From Xanthomarina gelatinilytica (GTDB lineage Bacteria > Bacteroidota > Bacteroidia > Flavobacteriales > Flavobacteriaceae): a stretch of DNA of 64,000 nucleotides. Shown here one piece after another: positions 25,902 to 33,500 of the stretch; position 1 is the stretch's first letter; every line of letters starts with the position of its first letter. The position numbers and the translations under genes were made by a program. The notes beneath the pieces were generated by a model that was given only the letters and a program-made list of their open reading frames with translations, had not been told where the DNA came from and ran no database searches. The DNA lies in the NCBI RefSeq assembly GCF_000348685.1, contig NZ_ANLA01000004.1, positions 744,001-808,000 of the forward strand. The letters run 5' to 3'.

Positions 25902-26753
25902 ATGAAAAACATATTGTTACCAACAGATTTTTCAGAAAATTCATGGAATGCCATTTCCTATGCACTGCACTTATTTAAAGACGAAATATGTACATTTCAT
26001 CTATTACATACTTACACACCAATTGTGTATCATGTAGAGTATGTTATGGTAAGTACGTCTCAGTTTGATTTGGCAGATGTTATAAGGGAGCAGGCCTTAA
26101 AAAGCTTAAGGGATTTTGAAACCAGGATCCAGGAAACCTTTAACAACCCAAAGCATCACTTCGAGTCTAAAGCAGTTTTTAACACCTTAACGCTTGAAAT
26201 TTCAGAACAGGTTAAAGAAAACAAAATAGACTATGTAGTTATGGGAACCAAAGGTGCCACAGGCGCAAAGGAAATTTTATTTGGCTCCAATACGGTTCAT
26301 GTGTTCAAGCAGGTAAAATGTCCTGTATTGGCAGTGCCTGATGGTTTTAAATTTGAGCCATCCCTAGACATTTTATTTCCTACTGATTACGAAATTGATT
26401 ATCAAAACAAACAAATTCAGCCTATAGTCGAGTTGTCCAAAAGCTATCAATCCACAGTACATGTGCTGAATGTGTCCTATGGTAAAGATTTAACCGAAGA
26501 GCAAAAGAGAAACATGGCCAAATTGGGAAGCTTGTTTAAAAATATTACGTCTAGATTTCACAGTGTTAAAAACCAAGAAATAACCAAAGCAATTTCCGAT
26601 TTTCAAAACAAAACCAGAATTGATCTTTTGGTTATGATTAACAACAAACATTCGTTTTTTGAAAACTTGTTTTTTAAATCCACCATCAACCAAATAGGCT
26701 TTCATTTAAACATTCCATTTCTTGTAATCCCATCCAAGATGGCCAATAATTGA
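25902..26753 (+). CDS. Tandem universal stress protein
   Basis: This 283-residue protein has two Usp domains. The first starts MKNILLPTDFSENSWNAISYAL, nearly identical to the Usp at 23211, and keeps GTKGATGAKEILFGSN for ATP. The C-terminal half is divergent. The gap to the previous gene is 23 bases, so it is in the same operon. No separate operator is seen. Confidence 0.93.
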   Translation: MKNILLPTDFSENSWNAISYALHLFKDEICTFHLLHTYTPIVYHVEYVMVSTSQFDLADVIREQALKSLRDFETRIQETFNNPKHHFESKAVFNTLTLEISEQVKENKIDYVVMGTKGATGAKEILFGSNTVHVFKQVKCPVLAVPDGFKFEPSLDILFPTDYEIDYQNKQIQPIVELSKSYQSTVHVLNVSYGKDLTEEQKRNMAKLGSLFKNITSRFHSVKNQEITKAISDFQNKTRIDLLVMINNKHSFFENLFFKSTINQIGFHLNIPFLVIPSKMANN

Positions 26754-26802
26754 ATGGATTAACCCATTCGTTTTAATAATACCATAAATTAAAGATGCAG
26801 CC

Positions 26803-27639
26803 ATGAACCCTAACATAGAAATCACGAAATCCTCAGGTGAAAAAGTGAAATTTTCCCTAGAAAAACTCAGGGCTTCCTTAAAACGATCTGGAGCAGATGC
26901 AGACCTTATTAACCAAATATTGGATAAGGTTAGGGACGAGCTGTACCAAGGTATTTCAACCAAAGAAATTTACAATAGGGCTTTTGCCTTGCTTAAGAAG
27001 AAAAAAAGCTACTTTGCATCCAAATACAAATTGAAAAAAGCCATATACGAACTTGGTCCAACAGGCTTCCCTTTCGAGAATTTCATAGCTGCCATATTTA
27101 CTTATTCCGGTTATAAAACCGATGTTGGTAAAATCTTGCAAGGAACATGTGTTTCACATGAAATAGATGTAGTGGCAAATAAAAATGGGGAAACAACCAT
27201 AGTGGAATGTAAATTCCATAGTGAAGAAGGACGAAACTGTAACGTAAAAGTACCACTATACATTGCTGCCAGATTTAAAGATGTAAAACAGCATTGGGAT
27301 TCCAAACCACATAAAACCCAATTAGTTGCAGGTTATGTGGTTACCAATACACGTTTTACCCAAGATGCCTTACATTATGGAAATTGTGTGGGTTTAAAAT
27401 TATTGAGTTGGGACCACCCAAAAGAAGATGGCCTAAAAGATAAAATTGATAGATTGGGCCTATATCCAATAACGGTTTCAACTTTATTGACCAATAGGGA
27501 AAAACAATTTTTGTTAAGCAGAGACGTGGTCTTGTGTAGGGATTTAATAGGAGACGCTTTTTATTTGGATCATTTGGGAGTTTCAGAAACCAGAAAAGAA
27601 AGAATACTAAATGAGATTAAACAACTTTGTAACAGTTAA
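26803..27639 (+). CDS. ATP-cone and Mrr-like restriction endonuclease-fold protein
   Basis: This 278-residue protein has an N-terminal ATP-cone (about 5-85: EITKSSGEKVKFSLEKLRASLKRSGA). Next comes a PD-(D/E)xK nuclease core (about 88-210) with Asp122 in HEIDVVANK and Glu135-x-Lys137 in IVECKF. The C-terminal helical region (about 225-275) looks like a helix-hairpin-helix. An ATP-cone on a nuclease suggests nucleotide-gated cleavage of nucleic acid, which is inference. It ends 3 bases before the ribonuclease gene. Confidence 0.82.
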   Translation: MNPNIEITKSSGEKVKFSLEKLRASLKRSGADADLINQILDKVRDELYQGISTKEIYNRAFALLKKKKSYFASKYKLKKAIYELGPTGFPFENFIAAIFTYSGYKTDVGKILQGTCVSHEIDVVANKNGETTIVECKFHSEEGRNCNVKVPLYIAARFKDVKQHWDSKPHKTQLVAGYVVTNTRFTQDALHYGNCVGLKLLSWDHPKEDGLKDKIDRLGLYPITVSTLLTNREKQFLLSRDVVLCRDLIGDAFYLDHLGVSETRKERILNEIKQLCNS

Positions 27640-27642
27640 ATT

Positions 27643-29016
27643 ATGGAACAAAAAGTAAAAATACATTTTTTGGGAGCTTCTGGCGTGGTAACTGGATCTA
27701 AGTTTTTAATAGAAACCACCCAAAAAAATATGTTAGTGGATTGTGGCATGTTTCAAGGTCTTAAAGAATTAAGGGAATTAAATTGGGACGACCTCTCTGT
27801 GGATGTAGAGGAAATAGATGTGGTTTTGTTAACCCATGGCCATTTGGACCATGTTGGCTATTTGCCAAGACTTGTAAAACAAGGTTTTCAGGGCAAGATT
27901 GTGGGAACAGCGCCAACCCTTGCCATTGCTGAAATAATTTTAAGGGATAGTGCCAAAATTCATGAGGAAGAAGCTGAAAAAGCCAACAAGGAACAGTATA
28001 CCAAACATGAGCCAGCATTGCCTTTTTACACTACTGACGAAGCAGAAAAAACCATACGAAAGTTTCAAGCTGAGAAAGAAAATAAATGGATAAAACTTAC
28101 TGAAAACATATCTTACAGATTTCAATACAATGGCCATATTATTGGTGCTACCTTTATAGAGTTGGACATGTTTGAGAAGCGGTTTGTGTTTTCTGGAGAT
28201 ATTGGCAGAACCAACGACTACTTATTGGACAATCCTAAAAGACCAGAGTGGGCAGATTATTTATTTATTGAAAGCACCTACGGGAATAAATGTCATCCAG
28301 AAGAAGATGTGGAAGGTTTGCTTACAGGGCTGATAATAAACACCATACACGCAAAAGGAAATTTAATTATCCCTAGTTTTGCAGTGGAAAGGTTGCAAAC
28401 CCTAATGTATATTTTATGGAAACTGTATCAAAAAAACCGAATTCCCAACATTCCAATATTTATAGATAGTCCCATGGGAAATAACGTGTTGGAGGTTTTT
28501 AAACAATTTCCAAACTGGCACAAACTTTCAGACGAAGAATATAGAGCCATGTGTCATCATGTAAACATTGTGGAATCTTATAAAGAAACTTGGGAAACCG
28601 TAGACGATAAACGCTCCAAAATAGTTATTGCAGGAAGTGGTATGGTAACCGGAGGAAGGGTTTTAACCTACCTGCAACAATTAATAGATGTAAGCTCCAC
28701 TACTGTTTTACTGGTAGGATACCAAGCAGAAGGAACAAGGGGAAGACAACTTTTGGAAGGCGCGCAAGAAATTAAGTTCTTTGGGAAATATTATCCAGTT
28801 AAAGCTTCGGTAAAGCACATTGAGAGTTTGTCGGCTCATGCAGATCAAAAAGATTTATTAAATTGGATGAGCGAAATAAAAAACATTCCAGAAAAAGTAT
28901 ATTTAATTCATGGGGAACCAACAGCATTGGATGCGTTTAGGGTTAAGATTAAAGACACTTACAACTGGAATGCTACCATACCAAAATTAAAAAGTGTAGA
29001 CACTTTGGTGCTTTAA
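27643..29016 (+). CDS. MBL-fold beta-CASP ribonuclease-like protein
   Basis: This 457-residue protein has a metallo-beta-lactamase domain with HGHLDH at residues 65-70 for zinc and FSGDIGR, an inserted beta-CASP domain (about 195-330) and a C-terminal RMMBL region with SAHADQ and LIHGEP. This architecture is that of the YSH1/CPSF73-like and bacterial MBL exoribonucleases, which process RNA. Its position directly after the ATP-cone nuclease in a stress operon suggests a joint role in nucleic acid turnover, which is inference. Confidence 0.9.
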   Translation: MEQKVKIHFLGASGVVTGSKFLIETTQKNMLVDCGMFQGLKELRELNWDDLSVDVEEIDVVLLTHGHLDHVGYLPRLVKQGFQGKIVGTAPTLAIAEIILRDSAKIHEEEAEKANKEQYTKHEPALPFYTTDEAEKTIRKFQAEKENKWIKLTENISYRFQYNGHIIGATFIELDMFEKRFVFSGDIGRTNDYLLDNPKRPEWADYLFIESTYGNKCHPEEDVEGLLTGLIINTIHAKGNLIIPSFAVERLQTLMYILWKLYQKNRIPNIPIFIDSPMGNNVLEVFKQFPNWHKLSDEEYRAMCHHVNIVESYKETWETVDDKRSKIVIAGSGMVTGGRVLTYLQQLIDVSSTTVLLVGYQAEGTRGRQLLEGAQEIKFFGKYYPVKASVKHIESLSAHADQKDLLNWMSEIKNIPEKVYLIHGEPTALDAFRVKIKDTYNWNATIPKLKSVDTLVL

Positions 29017-29055
29017 ATGTTTATATTTAAACAATACTTTGTAATATTTTAAACC

Positions 29056-29475
29056 ATGAATACACTGCAAGATTATAAGGGTTTTAATAGGGAAAAATCT
29101 ATTGAAGAGCTACAATATACCATGCTCAATCACATAGAAAGTCTTCAAATTGTAAAAGAAGAACTTCAGTTTTTGCAATTTTTAACTCAGGCTCAAATTT
29201 TTAACCCAAATACCATGGATCTTTTTGAAAGGTTGGAACACTTTAAAAAAGAATTGGACAAACGCATTCACAAATCTGGGAAGTTAATAATTGATGCCAA
29301 TTTTCACGCCAATCAAATTGCAAATAAAATAGAATGCGATGAGCTTGCATGCGACAATTATTTTATAAATGCCCATAATGAATTGGAGCAGTATATCCAT
29401 CAGTTTAGCAATCAAACTTCAAAATTTAAGCAGGATCTGTTTCAGTATTTTAAAAGCGTGATTAAAACAGCATAA
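29056..29475 (+). CDS. Helical protein of unknown function (paralogue of the frameshifted gene at 30209)
   Basis: This 139-residue protein is predicted to be all helical with heptad-like stretches (SIEELQYTMLNHIESLQIVKEEL and later). It has no signal peptide or membrane segment. No known family is recognised. Its region around residues 15-60 aligns with the product of 30209-30647 once a one-base frameshift is corrected there. It is the last gene of the Usp operon, 39 bases after the ribonuclease gene. Confidence 0.7.
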   Translation: MNTLQDYKGFNREKSIEELQYTMLNHIESLQIVKEELQFLQFLTQAQIFNPNTMDLFERLEHFKKELDKRIHKSGKLIIDANFHANQIANKIECDELACDNYFINAHNELEQYIHQFSNQTSKFKQDLFQYFKSVIKTA

Positions 29476-29511
29476 CAGGTTTGCAATTTTAAGAATTTTT
29501 AACATAACCAA

Positions 29512-29555
29512 CTGATAATTATCATTTTAAAAAAGGTTTTTGCTGGTTAAATTAG
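29512..29555 (+). promoter_or_regulatory. FNR-type operator and -7 box of hsp20
   Basis: The operator CTGAT-AATT-ATCAT is at 29512-29525. TAAATTAG at 29548-29555 (five of six fixed positions) is centred 33 bp downstream. The predicted leader before the hsp20 ATG is about 32 bases. Confidence 0.72.
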
Positions 29556-29590
29556 TAACAAATAAAAAGTTTAACTTAAAACTTAATATC

Positions 29591-30040
29591 ATGTCACTTA
29601 TTAAATTTAACAATCGAAACAGGTTATTCCCTTGGAGTAATACAGACTTAAAATCCTTTTTAGGATCTGATGATTTTTTTAACGACGACTTTTTTTCTGA
29701 AGATAGCCTAATGCCAGCTATGAACGTAAAAGAGAACCCAACGGATTTTCAAATAGAATTTGCTGCACCTGGTTTTTCCAAAGAAGATTTTGAAGTTTCA
29801 ATTGACAACGACATCCTTCATGTAAGTGGAGAGAAAAGCAAGGAAAAAGAACAGGAAGATGACAACTATTCCCGAAAAGAATTTAGTTACAACACCTTTA
29901 AACGTTCTTTGAAATTGCCTGCCAGTATCAATACAGAAAAAGAGGCTCAAGCAACTTATAAAGATGGCATATTAAAACTTCAGTTATCTAAAAAAGAAGC
30001 AGAAAAGCCATCCAATAGAAAACGAATAGAAGTTAAATAG
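29591..30040 (+). CDS. Small heat shock protein Hsp20
   Basis: This 149-residue alpha-crystallin-type chaperone has the crystallin domain at about 45-135 (NVKENPTDFQIEFAAPGFSKEDFEVSI, ILHVSGEK, and the late YKDGILKLQLSKKE strand) and the basic C-terminal tail NRKRIEVK. It holds unfolding proteins in an ATP-independent way. The open frame reaches a TTG at 29540 inside the promoter. The ATG at 29591 (MSLIKFNNRN) is the sensible start. Confidence 0.94.
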   Translation: MSLIKFNNRNRLFPWSNTDLKSFLGSDDFFNDDFFSEDSLMPAMNVKENPTDFQIEFAAPGFSKEDFEVSIDNDILHVSGEKSKEKEQEDDNYSRKEFSYNTFKRSLKLPASINTEKEAQATYKDGILKLQLSKKEAEKPSNRKRIEVK

Positions 30041-30060
30041 CATTCCCCTAAGTTAATAGT

Positions 30061-30195
30061 AGGCTGCCTGAAACAATAAGTATAATTTGTCTGGTTTAGA
30101 CAGGCTTTGGTCAAATTCCATATGGTTGGTTAGTTAGTAATTGAATATATTGATCAAGCCTTAAAAGTTATATTAACCAATCAGGCAGCTTTTTT
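30061..30195 (+). ncRNA. Structured RNA element downstream of hsp20
   Basis: About 135 nt fold by eye into a multi-branch structure. The outer stem is 30061-30071 with 30081+100 positions (30181-30191), 11 pairs including one G-U, and it runs directly into T6. A 7-bp stem pairs 30079-30085 with 30168-30174. A perfect 5-bp hairpin is at 30088-30102. An 11-bp stem with one bulged T pairs 30103-30114 with 30150-30160. It could be the hsp20 3' end, a processed sRNA, or a leader of the next gene. Confidence 0.5.
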
Positions 30196-30208
30196 AAATA
30201 CAAACAGC

Positions 30209-30647
30209 ATGTTTACATTTGAAACAAAATATCTAGAATGGCTAAGTGCTTCAGAAATGCACCAAGCTACTTTGAATTGGTATTCCGAGTTGAATTTTGT
30301 AAAAGATGAACAACTTTTTTTTTGACGACCTTATCAAATCTTACACATTACAATTGATAAATCCCAATTATTTTGAGGACAGCAAGCAATTGGTTGAAAG
30401 GTTAAATAAGTTTCAAGAAGACACAAACCAGTTGATAGAGGTTGTTAAAGCACACAGAAATTCATTGCAAATATTAATAGATGGCATTAACCAGTTAGAA
30501 GAAGAAACAGCATACAAAAAAGAACACAAAGAACTAGCCCTTAAACTATCAGAATTTAAACAGACTTACCATACGTTTAAAACAAGTTTTTTTGAGCATA
30601 TCAAGACCATCATGAAAGAAGAAAAGCAACAGCGTTTATTGGATTAG
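30209..30647 (+). pseudogene. Helical protein gene broken by a T9 frameshift
   Basis: A frame starting at 30209 (MFTFETKYLEWL) runs 38 codons and stops at 30323-30325, just after a run of nine T (30315-30323). The frame then continues from 30306 for 113 codons in the next phase. With eight T the two join into about 145 residues ending at 30647. The joined protein aligns with the gene at 29056 across the junction (SASEMHQATLNWYSELNFVKDEQLFF against SIEELQ...). It may be an inactivating mutation, a sequencing error, or a gene using slippage on the T9 run. An independent 113-residue product from 30306 is also possible. Confidence 0.6.
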
Positions 30648-30650
30648 TTT

Positions 30651-31484
30651 TCAATGACTGTGAAAAATAAATAAAGGCACTTTTAAGTCATCGCTTATTT
30701 TTTTGGTATCCGAAGCTGTTAAAAAACGTTCAAATGCAGTTTCCTTTTGTACAAGCAATGCCATAAGGTCTGCTTTGTTTTTGTTTAAATATTGAGCCAC
30801 AACTTCATGAATGTTTTTGTTTTTAACCAATTGGTATTCAAATGTTGTATCCTTCAGGTTGGTTTTAAGATGTTCCTGGTCTTGTGCTTCAGGAGTTCCT
30901 TCATCTTGCGGAATCACTCGTACCACATCCAATGAGGTTTTAAATGTTTTAACATAGGACAAAAGCTTTAAAAAAGCCTTGCTGTTTAAAGAATCTGTTT
31001 GATCTAATGGAAGAAACAATGTATGGGGTTTTTTATATTGAAATCCTTTTGGGATCACTAAAGTTGCACAATCTACTTTTCTAATTACATTAATGGTATT
31101 GCTGCCAAAAACCACTTCTTTGGCTCCAGTGACACCATTGGTTCCCATAACAATTAAATCTATTTTTTTAGAGCTTATTATTTGGTTTACAGAATCTGTT
31201 AACACATCATAATCCACAATGGTTTCAAAGCTTATCTTTTTATTGCTTGAGTTGGATTCAAGGGTTTTAACATATTTGTCTAGTTTGGTTTTGGCTTTTT
31301 TTACCAAAGAATTGTAAATGCTACTGGTGCCAGCTGCCATTAAATCGCTTGTGGTATAAACCGATTTTTGAGGAATATGTAACATGTAAAAACAACTTGC
31401 TTGGTCTTGAAACAATTGCAAGGCATAGTTAGTGGCATTTTTTGCACTTTCAGAAAAATCTGTTAGTAATAAAATGTGTTTCAT
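30651..31484 (-). CDS. Tandem universal stress protein
   Basis: This 277-residue protein starts MKHILLLTDFSESAKNATNYAL. The first Usp domain keeps GTNGVTGAKEVVFGSN for ATP; the second is divergent. The open frame extends to a TTG at 31526, but the ATG at 31484 gives the family start. It is convergent with the frameshifted gene, with a 3-base gap. An FNR-type operator-promoter at 31602-31645 would give a leader of about 114 nt, longer than in the other units. Confidence 0.92.
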   Translation of the reverse strand: MKHILLLTDFSESAKNATNYALQLFQDQASCFYMLHIPQKSVYTTSDLMAAGTSSIYNSLVKKAKTKLDKYVKTLESNSSNKKISFETIVDYDVLTDSVNQIISSKKIDLIVMGTNGVTGAKEVVFGSNTINVIRKVDCATLVIPKGFQYKKPHTLFLPLDQTDSLNSKAFLKLLSYVKTFKTSLDVVRVIPQDEGTPEAQDQEHLKTNLKDTTFEYQLVKNKNIHEVVAQYLNKNKADLMALLVQKETAFERFLTASDTKKISDDLKVPLFIFHSH

Positions 31485-31601
31485 GTGTTTTTGGTATAAC
31501 TTGTTTTTAGCTTTCTGAAATTCCAATCTTTATTAGAAAAGGTATCATTAAAAACTTAATTGATTTTAAGTTCCAACTACAACTTCAATAAAAAGGAAAC
31601 C

Positions 31602-31645
31602 TAAAATTATCAAAAAAATAGTGCAACAGCTATGATTTTGGTCAA
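31602..31645 (-). promoter_or_regulatory. FNR-type operator and -7 box upstream of the fourth universal stress protein
   Basis: The operator ATGAT-TTTG-GTCAA is at 31632-31645. On the minus strand TAATTTTA at 31602-31609 (five of six fixed positions) is centred 33 bp away. The site lies right after the terminator of the Ala-rich lipoprotein gene. Confidence 0.62.
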
Positions 31646-31651
31646 TTTAGG

Positions 31652-31684
31652 CAAAAAAAAAGACCCTCAAGTATTTGAGGGTCT
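31652..31684 (-). terminator. Terminator of the Ala-rich lipoprotein gene
   Basis: A 10-bp perfect stem (AGACCCTCAA and complement) with a 4-base loop is followed on the minus strand by a T9 run. Confidence 0.85.
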
Positions 31685-31710
31685 TATAATTTTCTTGAAG
31701 TAAACTGTTA

Positions 31711-32061
31711 TTAGTTTCCTTTAACTGCATTAGCAGCGTCGTTTGCAGCTTTTTTAGTTGCATCGGCAGCATCATTGGCAGCTTTTTCTGTAGCAGCAGC
31801 AGCGTCGTCAATTGCTTCGCCAGCAGCATCAGCAGCATTGTCGATAGCTTCACCAGCTTCGTCCATTGCTTCTTCAGTTGCATCCATTGCATCTTCTGCA
31901 GCTTCTTCAGCATCGTCAGCAACTTCTTCAGCAGCATCCATTGCGTCTTCAGCAGCATTTTCTACAGCGTCTTGAGCATTTTCATTTTTTGTATCTCTAC
32001 AAGAAGTGAAAGTTAAACTTAGGCATAATAACAATACAGTACTTAATAATAATTTTTTCAT
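31711..32061 (-). CDS. Ala/Asp/Glu-rich small lipoprotein
   Basis: This 116-residue protein has a lipoprotein signal peptide with lipobox TFTSC (Cys at residue 21). The mature part is made almost wholly of degenerate repeats of Ala-Ala with Asp, Glu, Asn and Lys (such as AAEDAMDAAEEVADDAEEA), so it is very probably a long amphipathic helix. The N-terminal repeats are acidic and the C-terminal ones more basic (ATKKAANDAANAVKGN). It is likely anchored in a membrane facing the periplasm. Function is unknown. The low complexity explains the long open frames on the other strand. Confidence 0.8.
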   Translation of the reverse strand: MKKLLLSTVLLLCLSLTFTSCRDTKNENAQDAVENAAEDAMDAAEEVADDAEEAAEDAMDATEEAMDEAGEAIDNAADAAGEAIDDAAAATEKAANDAADATKKAANDAANAVKGN

Positions 32062-32179
32062 TAGTTAAAGTTTTAGTGTTAAAAATTAATACCACGAATT
32101 TAATAACTAATTGTGTAACTTTTGCAAGTTTTGTTAACATTTTTTAACATAATAGTTACAAGTCCGTAAATTAATCTCT

Positions 32180-33445
32180 TTATGTACGTAAAAAAGACAT
32201 GATTTGGATGACAGCTCCTCGATTATTTTTTATGTAGCTTAGGTTTTTTTCTCCAGAAGTTTTTCGTAATGTGCTGTTGTTTATAAGGTTGTCCAATATT
32301 TGATGTAGCTCTTTGGCGTTTTTTACGGAGAACATCCCTTGATTTTTTAGCATCTCTATGGCCTCTGGAAAATGGTTGTAGTGCTCTCCAATAATAATAG
32401 GAATACCAAAAACAGCTGGTTCCAGGGTGTTGTGCAAGCCGGTTTTTCCTGCTGCACCACCAACATAAGCTATATTGGCATAGCTGTAAACCTTGGAAAG
32501 TAATCCAATGGTGTCTAAAATAAGAACTTGATAGGTAGCAATTGTGTGGTTGTTTTTTTCAGAGTAGAGAACCGTTTTTTTGTTAAAAGCTTGCTTTAAT
32601 TTAAGGATCTGAGTTTTTTTAATATTGTGTGGAGCGATAATAAATTTCACTTTAGCGCTATTTTCCAATGAATTGATGTAATCTATTAAAAAAACCTCGT
32701 CCTCAGGCCACGTGCTTCCAGCAACAACACAAAGGTTATCCCCTTTAAAATGCGCAATAAAATCCAAGGAATTATGCTGTTCAAGCTGGTTGTAAACCCT
32801 ATCAAACCTGGTGTCTCCAGAAACAGAAACATCGTTGTAGCCTATGCGTTGCAAGAGTTTTTTTGAAGTCTCATCTTGTGTAAAGATATGCTGAAAAGCA
32901 AATAAAGCCTTTTTCATAAAGCCACCATAAAACTTAAAATATATTTGATTGTCCCGAAACAAAGCAGAAATCAAAATGGCTTTTAAGCCTCTGTAATTTA
33001 ATTCGTTTAACAGGTTTGGCCATATATCATATTTCACAAAAATGGTCAACTCTGGATGTACCAAATCCAGAAATCTTTTTGCATTGGATTTGGTGTCAAA
33101 AGGAAGATAGATCACCACATCGGCAATGTTGGTGTTTTTTCTTATTTCGTAACCAGAAGGGGAAAAGAAACTTAAAACTATTTTATGTTTGGGATAGTCT
33201 TTGCGTAATTCCCTAAAGACAGGAAGTCCTTGTTCGTATTCGCCTAAAGAGGCACAATGAAACCAAAGGGTCTTGTCTGTTTGGGAAATCTTGTTTTCTA
33301 AGATCTTGAATGTGTGTGTTCTACCTGTTATTCCAAGTTTTATTTTGTGGTTAAAAATTGAAATACCTTTCAACACCAGTTGCGTAACATAAATACCAAA
33401 ATTATAAATAAGCTGCAATTTTAAATCTTTAATGCTAAAATACAC
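32180..33445 (-). CDS. waaA: 3-deoxy-D-manno-octulosonic acid (Kdo) transferase
   Basis: This 421-residue GT-B glycosyltransferase adds Kdo to lipid A precursor at the inner membrane. The N-terminal Glycos_transf_N domain has LWFHCASLGEYEQGLPVFREL and the SPSGYEIRK block. The C-terminal domain keeps VAGSTWPEDE, IIAPHNI and VGGAAGKTGLHNTLEPAVFGIPIIIGEHYNHFPEA. It has an N-terminal hydrophobic segment. The first ATG is at 33445. A few N-terminal residues are uncertain. It is divergent from the aminotransferase gene. Confidence 0.93.
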   Translation of the reverse strand: MYFSIKDLKLQLIYNFGIYVTQLVLKGISIFNHKIKLGITGRTHTFKILENKISQTDKTLWFHCASLGEYEQGLPVFRELRKDYPKHKIVLSFFSPSGYEIRKNTNIADVVIYLPFDTKSNAKRFLDLVHPELTIFVKYDIWPNLLNELNYRGLKAILISALFRDNQIYFKFYGGFMKKALFAFQHIFTQDETSKKLLQRIGYNDVSVSGDTRFDRVYNQLEQHNSLDFIAHFKGDNLCVVAGSTWPEDEVFLIDYINSLENSAKVKFIIAPHNIKKTQILKLKQAFNKKTVLYSEKNNHTIATYQVLILDTIGLLSKVYSYANIAYVGGAAGKTGLHNTLEPAVFGIPIIIGEHYNHFPEAIEMLKNQGMFSVKNAKELHQILDNLINNSTLRKTSGEKNLSYIKNNRGAVIQIMSFLRT

Positions 33446-33478
33446 TTCTTTGACAAAATTTCATTGGTTAACGTTTAC

Positions 33479-33486
33479 TAATTTTG
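33479..33486 (+). promoter_or_regulatory. -7 box upstream of the DegT aminotransferase gene
   Basis: TAATTTTG is a full match to TAnnTTTG, 14 bases before the ATG at 33501. No clear -33 TTTG sits at the usual distance. Confidence 0.5.
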
Positions 33487-33500
33487 TAATTTCGTACAGT

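Noticed and set aside
30149-30158. TTGATCAA-type palindrome as an FNR site
   Set aside because: It has no spacer between the half-sites and is part of a stem of the structured RNA.
31775-31975. Ala/Ser-rich open frame on the plus strand
   Set aside because: It is the complement of the Ala-rich lipoprotein gene; alternate frames of such repeats stay open without being coding.
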